DNA from: Bacteroidota bacterium
GTDB lineage: Bacteria > Bacteroidota > Bacteroidia > NS11-12g > UBA9320
Assembly: GCA_018700895.1 (NCBI GenBank)
Contig: JABIUV010000014.1
Location: 1 to 49,085, forward strand
Direction: 5' to 3'
DNA length: 49,085 nucleotides
Positions within the stretch are counted from its first letter, which is position 1, and each line of letters opens with the position of its first letter. Shown here one piece after another: positions 45,001 through 49,085 of the stretch. The notes beneath the pieces are model-generated. The model saw nothing but the letters and a program-made list of their open reading frames with translations. It made no database searches and was not told the DNA's origin. The translations under genes were made by a program, and so were the position numbers.

Positions 45001-46136
45001 GTTCGGCCACACTAGAACCTATCAAAGGGTTTAGGATTAATATTTCATTCAGCAAACGCCAAAGCTTGAATATCAATAGCAACTTTAGGTTTCAAACCTC
45101 AGAGTCAGCGTTTAATGATGTGTTTTATACGGAAGTAGGGACGTACACCACATCCTTCCTTACGTGGAATACACTATTTGATAAGATGTCAGACGAGTAC
45201 ACTTCCGAGGCATTTGAGCAATTCAAAAACAATAGATTTACCATAGCAAAACGATTGCAGAGTAGAGATTTTGGTGCAGGAGGGGTGTATAATGATTTGT
45301 ATGGTAATAAGCTCAATGACTTAGATAGTGCAGGATTCCCAGTGGGGTATACCAATAAGCACCAAGAGGTATTGCTACACTCATTTATATCAGCATACAG
45401 CGGTAAAAATGCTGATGCCGTTAGTCTTAATCCCTTCAAAGGCTTGCCTATACCTAATTGGAGAATAAATTACGGAGGCTTGTCTCGACTAGATGCATTT
45501 AAGGATATTTTCAGTAACATTACTATATCACACGGATATTCTAGTACGCTCAATATTGGATCTTTTCAGCGTCCACAGGACTACGGAACGGCACAGTTAG
45601 ACTCAGGGGGCAACTTATCTACCGAGTATCGCTACCAAACGGGTGTGAGCATTATAGAAAGACTAACGCCACTTATAGGAATAGATATTACGACTAAAGA
45701 AGGGATATCAGCCAAGTTTGAATACAAAACAGACAGAAACTTGCAGTTGAATGTGATATCCGCACGTATGGTTGAGGTGCGTAATAAAGAGTTTGTAATA
45801 GGAGCAGGATACCGCACCACGGGACTTAAACTACCGATTAAGATGGATGGTAAACGGATTATCCTTGCGAATGATCTAAACTTCAGATTCGACTTCTCTA
45901 TTAGAGATGGAATTACCGTGGTACACACACTAGAAGCCAATAATGGTGAAGATAGCCATACACCTATAGCTGGCATACGTACAATGGGCATACGTCCGTC
46001 TATCGATTATAAGATAAACGATGCGTTGAATCTGAGAATGTTCTATAACCGTAATAGTAATAATCCGGTTACAAGTAATTCATTCCCATCGGCTCTTACT
46101 GATTTTGGAGTGACTATACGATATACACTGCAGTAA
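39075..46136 (+). CDS. sprA: T9SS outer-membrane translocon SprA (SOV)
   Basis: Very large outer-membrane beta-barrel that forms the protein-conducting pore of the type IX secretion system and is needed for gliding in motile species. 2353 residues, close to the family's usual about 2,300-2,500. It starts MRISRALRASVILAICCFCY with a Sec signal peptide. Characteristic stretches are LIDFRDPPNIKTEYRYD, GGLIPQLAVTPEIFDKVFGG, GGGEDDIVKNIELGNVSLPL, GDKGTSYIDDFEGAETPYDL and GEVWFNELRLVDFANRGGYA. The C-terminal end DFGVTIRYTLQ is an outer-membrane strand. A TTG at 39054 would add seven residues; ATG 39075 gives the better signal peptide. No frame damage over 7 kb. It should transport the two sorting-domain proteins of this window among many others. 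Confidence 0.97.
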   Translation: MRISRALRASVILAICCFCYGLASAQLDSTKLRYELKDKKLGEDVRRNLIDFRDPPNIKTEYRYDAETGNYLEVVTVGGKPIGSPRVLTLMEYMRAKEKQDREAYYRKKSNADNYVKGGGLIPQLAVTPEIFDKVFGGGIIDIRPTGSAEVTFGGNYNKVENPTFPVRQQRNGQFDFEMKMQLNVTGQIGDRLKLNWNYDTEATFEFENQMKLNWGGGEDDIVKNIELGNVSLPLNGSLIQGGRNLFGAKTQLQFGKLKVAVIATQDKGETKETEVTGGAQVTNYDIQAHNYDANRHYFLSQYFAENYDNALSNLPIIISNIQVNYVEVWVTNRNNAVGNSRNVMGYLDLGEREEEAYRPWVVNTGGGFPDNNGTNYYNDVVKNQEFCNPSDARLELGIDYECLSNARKLNANEFVFHPTLGYISLNQALNNDEVLMVAYEYTANGANFKVGDLTVDNPLTTGDNAHLNLKLLKHSTIKTTLPTWDLMMKNIYSLNTYNLQREDFTMNVVYADDPSGADLNYLPVEASEPAIREKQLITVLNLDKINKQQEAKPDGVFDLIDGVTIDALKGRIMFPVREPFGEFLRSKFVSEDQADYYAFDSLYSTTKWNAEQDLKHNKYFIRGTFKGSSSDQIRLQCYNISQGSVRVTANGNALREGSDYTVDYTLGTVKIVNQGILNSGAAIKATCESNSLINIQQKTLVGTRLDYKHSDKLVLGGTFMHMSEQPLTNKVNIGDEPLRNSIWGVDGSYNTTSRFLTRMVDKLPFVETKEISTINFTGEFAHLIPHKAKTQGDKGTSYIDDFEGAETPYDLKYVRSWNIASTPQGQPDLFPETSLPLNADSSYNSKRASLSWYNIDPVFQGDDNNLTPQNIRENTLERSSHWVRTVVQKEIFPDIELQQGQPQQLPTLDLAYYPKERGQYNYNSVDLQADGTLDKPEENWGGIMRRIETNDFEATNIDYIEVWLMDPFVYSKYNGDPHHKGQLYLNLGSVSEDIIPDRRRSAENGLPIPDGNYVVDTGDFAFTPNGQIINKAFDNERAAREAQDVGLDGMDDATERKHLEGYLNAVRTKFGATSAVYTQIESDPSADNYIYPRDPVYDDQEALVLQRYKRFNGMDGNSTLDKLADGTPKSGNTIPDDEDINQDFTVNLTEEYYQYKIDIDPTRLRIGENYVTDSIRVEANQIDPGALPNDLTWYQLKIPIRQYEKKVGGIQDFKSIRFMRMYLKGFEDSVVLRFANLQLVRADWRRYLNTLKFPPRVGPAQDPNDDTELVVSTVNVNENSKRSPVPYKVPPGFNREIDPTQQGSVQQNEQSLSIAVCDLEKEDARGAYRTLDFDIRNYKTIKMFVHAESELAQDNDMVAIMRVGTDLENNFYQYEVPLKLTPEGSADDRVIWPESNEMIIDLDAFYNVKLNRQLNNTGNPNGYYSEILENGHKVSIIGLPDMSNVRTILLGVKNAQTSSQEKLCGEVWFNELRLVDFANRGGYAANARLVAKLADFANITVSGNYQTIGFGAIDKKLNERNITEQLQYDVAANVQLGKFFPQKSGITVPMFIGYSENIVNPKFYPLNPDIELRTAIDNAESAIEKDAIRQAAQDYSSRYSLNFTNVKKNRTSSSGKTHFYDIENWNYTFAYQRLFRRSQVIERNDAKTYKSSLGYNYSIKPKYWEPFKKIVKNKSLALIKDFNIGLTPANLNFRVDVDRRYSELMNRDNDNFKSIIPVLYDKTFSINRVYGWKWNLTKALSVDYAATANSWVEEPFGELNTQEKRDTLWQNFWSLGQLNNFNQRVNANYSLPLRKIKMLDWATVTTRYSASYEWRNAPPAFVSLGNTIQNSRTMGVVANMNLISLYNKSDFLRKVNRPTRRPAVKKDTDEDTLDGDDKKKKGELSEGTKGLLKFLMMLKQVQVTTNFTDGTTLPGFTKSIDAIGQNFANNTPGLPFIFGAQSEDFRNTIAQNGFLTRDTNQIARYINMSGLDINGSATLEPIKGFRINISFSKRQSLNINSNFRFQTSESAFNDVFYTEVGTYTTSFLTWNTLFDKMSDEYTSEAFEQFKNNRFTIAKRLQSRDFGAGGVYNDLYGNKLNDLDSAGFPVGYTNKHQEVLLHSFISAYSGKNADAVSLNPFKGLPIPNWRINYGGLSRLDAFKDIFSNITISHGYSSTLNIGSFQRPQDYGTAQLDSGGNLSTEYRYQTGVSIIERLTPLIGIDITTKEGISAKFEYKTDRNLQLNVISARMVEVRNKEFVIGAGYRTTGLKLPIKMDGKRIILANDLNFRFDFSIRDGITVVHTLEANNGEDSHTPIAGIRTMGIRPSIDYKINDALNLRMFYNRNSNNPVTSNSFPSALTDFGVTIRYTLQ

Positions 46137-46155
46137 GAGTTTAATACATAACATC

Positions 46156-46190
46156 AAAAAGGGGCAGAATCTTAGATTCTGCCCCTTTTT
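46156..46190. terminator. Terminator between sprA and tRNA-Pro
   Basis: Perfect 16-bp stem (AAAAAGGGGCAGAATC and its complement) with loop TTA, flanked by an A-run and a T-run. It can end the sprA transcript and, in the other direction, the tRNA transcript. Confidence 0.93.
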
Positions 46191-46195
46191 GATTG

Positions 46196-46270
46196 TCGGG
46201 ATGAGAGGATTCGAACCTCCGATCTCTGGTCCCCCAGACCAGCACTTTAACCGGACTAAGCTACATCCCG
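46196..46270 (-). tRNA. tRNA-Pro, anticodon GGG
   Basis: 75-nt cloverleaf on the minus strand. Acceptor arms CGGGATG and CATCCCG pair fully, with A as discriminator. The D stem is GCTT/AAGT, the anticodon stem is CTGGT/ACCAG with loop CTGGGGG (anticodon GGG), and the T stem is GGAGG/CCTCT around TTCGAAT. The CCA end is not encoded. It reads CCC and CCU proline codons. Confidence 0.95.
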
Positions 46271-46574
46271 ATGATTAAGAAATTGCTACTTGAGGAATAC
46301 TTGTGGAGTTAAGCTTTGCCTGCAGCAGTGCAAATGAACTATAATTTTATGAAAATGGAATGCTCTAAAGTGATATGAGTTTGAATTCTTTTGTGGTATA
46401 AAATCTATGTTGAATATTCCTTTCTATTTTGGAGAAAAAGAACGTGTTTCGACCAGAATCTCATAATAGTGTATCAATTTTATAAGTTTTATGGAGCTAA
46501 CCGTGCGGTTCGTTCTTTTATTTCCGCTTGTTTTTTGACCCCTTGCCCCAATCCAATTTAAATACTAATCAATT
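46271..46574. other. Intergenic stretch without recognised gene
   Basis: About 300 bases between tRNA-Pro and a broken lipoprotein gene. No open frame with protein-like character, hairpin terminator or clear promoter pair was seen. Confidence 0.5.
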
Positions 46575-46747
46575 ATTAAGAAAAACATTATAAACACACT
46601 ATGGGTAGTAATGGCTTTTGCAACTATTACGTTTACTACTTGTTCAAATTCTGCTAGCGATGTAAACCACGAAGCAATGAGCCTATAGAAGGTGTAGATG
46701 CTAACGATCCATCACAAAAAAGAATCACTGTTACTTTTTATAAGTAA
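46575..46747 (+). pseudogene. Broken mini-lipoprotein gene
   Basis: A lipoprotein-like start is visible, IKKNIINTLWVVMAFATITF then TTCSNSASDVNHEAM, but the expected initiator position is ATT and the frame ends at TAG 46686. A one-base shift near 46680 restores PIEGVDANDPSQKRITVTFY ending at TAA 46745. The Cys after TT would be the lipidated residue. ATT can act as a rare start codon, but start loss together with a frameshift points to decay. Original length about 57 residues; no family recognised. Confidence 0.55.
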
Positions 46748-46852
46748 TTTGATCTTTTCTTAAGAAATGGATGAGACTGCCAGTGGCGGTCCCATTTTTT
46801 TTGCTCGAAATCCAACCCTTTAGAGCATTTATGTGTTGATTGAATAGTAGTT

Positions 46853-47521
46853 ATGATTCAACAAGCCACCTTTTCATTTCTCAAAGACCTCCAAAAGAAT
46901 AACACACGAGATTGGTTTAAGGAGAATAAGAAGCGGTATGATACCGCACGCAAAGAGTTATTATCATTCTTAGATGCCACTGCTGATCAACTTAATCTTA
47001 CGGATGTTTTGGAGGATAAAAAGATTTTCAGAATTAATAGAGACATCCGCTTTAGTAAAGACAAATCACCCTACAAGAGCAACTTGAGTGGCTATTTTGT
47101 CAGGGCTGGAGCTTCACGCAGGGGAGGTTACTTTATAAGCATAGAGCCAGGAGGCAAAACTATCGTAGGCGGGGGTTTTTATGCTCCCGAGAAAGACGAC
47201 CTTTTGCGGATACGTCGCGAGTTTGAAATGGATGCGACCGAAATAGAAAAAATAACTTCGGATAAGAACTTTATTAAGCATTTTGGGCTACTACGCGGCG
47301 ATAGTCTGAAGTCGGCACCACGTGATTTTGACAAAGCACATCCCAATATTAAATGGATACGCATGAAGCAATTTTATGTCATGCGTGAATTCACAGATAA
47401 GGAGGTAACCGCAGATACATTTGAGAAAGAAGTGATGAATGCTTTTTTAGCGATAAGACCATTCTTTGATTATATGAGCGATGTGCTTACCACAAATCTT
47501 AACGGAGAATCAATTTTGTAG
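46853..47521 (+). CDS. DUF2461 domain-containing protein
   Basis: 222-residue cytosolic protein of the DUF2461 (TIGR02453) family. Family-typical stretches are FLKDLQKNNTRDWFKENKKR (about 9-28), RDIRFSKDKSPYKSNLSGYF (about 63-82) and the glycine-rich EPGGKTIVGGGFYAPEKDDL (about 99-118). It is full length. Function not established. Its 3' end overlaps the restored end of the convergent aminotransferase pseudogene by 12 nt. Confidence 0.92.
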   Translation: MIQQATFSFLKDLQKNNTRDWFKENKKRYDTARKELLSFLDATADQLNLTDVLEDKKIFRINRDIRFSKDKSPYKSNLSGYFVRAGASRRGGYFISIEPGGKTIVGGGFYAPEKDDLLRIRREFEMDATEIEKITSDKNFIKHFGLLRGDSLKSAPRDFDKAHPNIKWIRMKQFYVMREFTDKEVTADTFEKEVMNAFLAIRPFFDYMSDVLTTNLNGESIL

Positions 47522-48480
47522 GAATGGCGAAATTTCGCGTGCAAAATAATCAATTACCTTGTTTGTTATTATAATAATGTAGTGCGATTCGGAGATTGCC
47601 TGCTCTTTCAGAATAGTCAATGCCTCTCGACACTAGATGATTTGCTAACCCTTTAGAGCCGGAAAGTATCAAAATACCCAGTCTGTTTTCATCATAAAAA
47701 TCACCAATAATGGGTATACTGGCGTCAGCCAAAGGATCAAGTAGATAATCCATAAGTTCTGTAATACGCAGATGTATCTGCTCTTGATTAAGTTCTTTTA
47801 TAGTTTGCAAGGCGAAACCGAGCCGGTGAAAAGCGACATGGTCTTGATGTCCCGGTTCGTAACTTTTTATACTAGGTGCATAGAACGTTGTGTTGTCCTG
47901 GGAGGGGAAGCTATTATACCCACCCGTTTTAGGTGTGTGCGTGGCGAGCACAGATTCACTTATGTATAGAAAACCATTCCCAAAACCAGCCAAAGCACAT
48001 TTATAGCAGCTGGCACTTAGCACACTGATGTTGCATTTTTGCACATCTATTCCGATAGCACCAAAACTCTGAGTAGCGTCTACAATGAGTTTGCAGTTAT
48101 ATTGCCTGCAGATTGCCCCTATGCTTCCCAAATCAGCAAGATAGCCCGTGAGATATTGGCAATGGCTTAATGCAAAGTATTCGGGTTTCGTATCGTGCAA
48201 GACGGTCTCCAATTTAGCTAAGTCTATGGTTTTATCTGTCTCAAATGTGGTCCATATGACCTCAAAGTCATTGATTGTGAATGGGGTAGAAATAGAAGGA
48301 TAATCTTCTTGCAGAAGTAAAATTTTGGTTTTGGCAGGTAGTGACTGAATAAAGAAATTGATACCCACAGAGAAACTTGGGATGAGAGCAACAGACGATT
48401 GTGATGCATTGATTAGTTCGGCAACTTGTTGCTTGATGGCAGGTATTGCTTCGCTGATGAATGTCGTTCGGTACGTGGTA
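47510..48480 (-). pseudogene. Truncated class V aminotransferase-like gene
   Basis: PLP-dependent class V aminotransferase fold. The readable part runs from TYRTTFISEAIPAIKQQVAE (near 48470) through SVALIPSFSVGINFF and LIVDATQSFGAIGIDV to the expected PLP-lysine region SCYKCALAGFGNGFLYI, and on to NLRIALHYYNNKQ. A stop codon (TAA) lies in frame shortly upstream of this part, and the first about 40-50 residues normal for the family are missing. The longest start-to-stop frame begins at GTG 48368. Near the 3' end, a one-base shift at about 47560 restores VIDYFAREIS, ending at 47510. A 272-residue product might still be made, but it would lack the N-terminal arm. I judge it a pseudogene. Confidence 0.72.
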
Positions 48481-48640
48481 GGCCACTTGCTGTTACTGCT
48501 GCATAATTATCATCTTGGTGATTATGACTAAAATCAGCCCATTGCAGTGGCTTGTTATTTCCCAAAACTATCTCATTGTAAGTTGTGGTGGCGGCCAAGA
48601 GTATCGCCAATACTGGTATTATTAAAATCCTTCTCCTCAT
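48481..48640 (-). pseudogene. 5' fragment of a DUF922-like exported protein gene
   Basis: ATG 48640 opens MRRRILIIPVLAILLAATTT, a signal peptide, followed by PLQWADFSHNHQDDNYAAVT and ASG, which resembles the start of DUF922 (putative zinc protease) proteins (L-x-W-x-D-F then A-A-x-T-A-S-G). The similarity ends near 48490, where the aminotransferase sequence begins in another frame. The frame itself runs on to 48413 with unrelated residues. It looks like a deletion joined the first part of this gene to the middle of the aminotransferase gene. Confidence 0.6.
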
Positions 48641-48762
48641 ATCCGTTCTTCATTTTATACATAACCTGAGAAATGCCCCTATTATTGCCGAACATTATAG
48701 CACTTAGTGCATCCTTACCATACAAATAAGCCTAAACACTCGCTATTTCAACACGCTAAAAA

Positions 48763-49085
48763 ATGAGCAAACTACCTCCGGAGCATTCATTTCTAGATCT
48801 ATCCGACTATGGACGAAAGCCTGCCCGATGGTTTGCTTTATTGCTTAAAAATACCACCATAACTCCTATTCATATAACGTTACTTTTTGGTGTAGCGGGA
48901 CTTACAGCTTGCTACTTTATACTCACTCATCTGCTTGTACTTGCTGGCCTATTCTTGATCTTAAAATCCATACTAGACGCAGCCGATGGAGAGCTAGCCA
49001 GAGTAAGAGCAACACCCTCATATACAGGAAGATACCTAGACTCCATCTTTGATATCATTCTTAATTTTCTTATTGTTATGTGTAT
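48763..49085 (+). CDS. CDP-alcohol phosphatidyltransferase family protein, 3' end beyond window
   Basis: Integral membrane enzyme of phospholipid synthesis. The frame opens at ATG 48763 and runs off the window after 107 codons. Two hydrophobic helices (ITLLFGVAGLTACYFILTHL and LLVLAGLFLILKSI) precede the complete family motif DAADGELARVRATPSYTGRY followed by LDSIFD, that is D-x2-D-G-x2-A-R-x8-G-x3-D-x3-D, with all metal- and CDP-binding residues. Which alcohol it transfers cannot be told from this part. Confidence 0.9.
   Translation, partial: MSKLPPEHSFLDLSDYGRKPARWFALLLKNTTITPIHITLLFGVAGLTACYFILTHLLVLAGLFLILKSILDAADGELARVRATPSYTGRYLDSIFDIILNFLIVMC

Noticed and set aside
39447-45991. Several antisense open frames of 60-120 codons within sprA
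   Set aside because: All are shadows of the long sprA frame; no start region, operon context or family likeness supports them.
1-49085. CRISPR array, insertion sequence, phage or restriction/defence genes
   Set aside because: No regularly spaced direct repeats, transposase, integrase, phage structural or restriction-type protein was seen apart from the toxin-antitoxin pairs.

Overview
This window is chromosomal DNA of a member of the Bacteroidota. The evidence is a full-length SprA (the outer-membrane translocon of the type IX secretion system), two proteins with T9SS type A C-terminal sorting domains, several Bacteroidota-typical families (IPExxxVDY, DUF2480, DUF2461, C4 zinc-ribbon coiled-coil protein beside Nif3), -7 boxes of the TAnnTTTG type and an absence of clear Shine-Dalgarno sequences. 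The genus cannot be named from the sequence. Most of the window is ordinary, tightly packed core genome on both strands.

Layout. 1-4029: the 3' part of an M1 metallopeptidase, menA and menC (menaquinone synthesis), then a very small protein that is little more than a signal peptide plus a T9SS sorting domain. 4233-5836: two decayed genes, an outer-membrane protein remnant (-) and an M48-type metalloprotease (+). 5906-10785 (-): a run transcribed lpxK > antitoxin > toxin > rsmA > mgtE > small membrane protein > patatin, with overlapping ends. 10859-11430 (-): a second, broken toxin-antitoxin pair. 11512-14887 (+): Nif3-like protein, zinc-ribbon coiled-coil protein, TPR protein. 15001-18786: gltX converging on rnc-fabF-acpP. 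18883-21231 (+): IPExxxVDY protein, pyk, DUF2480, closed by a strong hairpin. 21309-24038: an exported SPOR-like protein (-), then fumC and a methyltransferase (+). 24217-27373: a small membrane protein and fhs (-), divergent from a GDSL lipoprotein and a membrane protein (+). 27450-31784 (-): a sortilin-like T9SS cargo protein, a broken lipoprotein gene, kbl. 32001-36205: ftsH (+) converging on yicC-gmk-nadD (-). 36487-38977: a membrane-anchored thioredoxin-like protein, an EamA transporter (-), ruvA. 39075-46270: sprA, terminator, tRNA-Pro(GGG). 46575-49085: a broken mini-lipoprotein gene, DUF2461, a truncated aminotransferase joined to a DUF922 fragment, and the start of a CDP-alcohol phosphatidyltransferase.

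How the genes work together. SprA exports proteins carrying the C-terminal sorting domain; the 857-residue sortilin-like protein and the 103-residue mini-protein are both candidate substrates. acpP, fabF and lpxK supply fatty acid and lipid A synthesis; menA and menC supply menaquinone; pyk, fumC, fhs and kbl are central and one-carbon metabolism; rnc, rsmA, gltX, yicC, gmk and nadD serve RNA and nucleotide functions.

The most notable patterns are: (1) several start codons lying only 4-7 nt behind a -7 promoter box, suggesting leaderless or nearly leaderless mRNAs; (2) an intact toxin-antitoxin pair wedged into the lpxK-rsmA unit, with the probable rsmA start overlapping the toxin stop as TTGA; (3) a second toxin-antitoxin pair inactivated in both genes; (4) a high load of decayed accessory genes among intact core genes. 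I did not find a clearly new multi-gene defence or biosynthetic system, and no CRISPR array, insertion sequence or phage gene was recognised.
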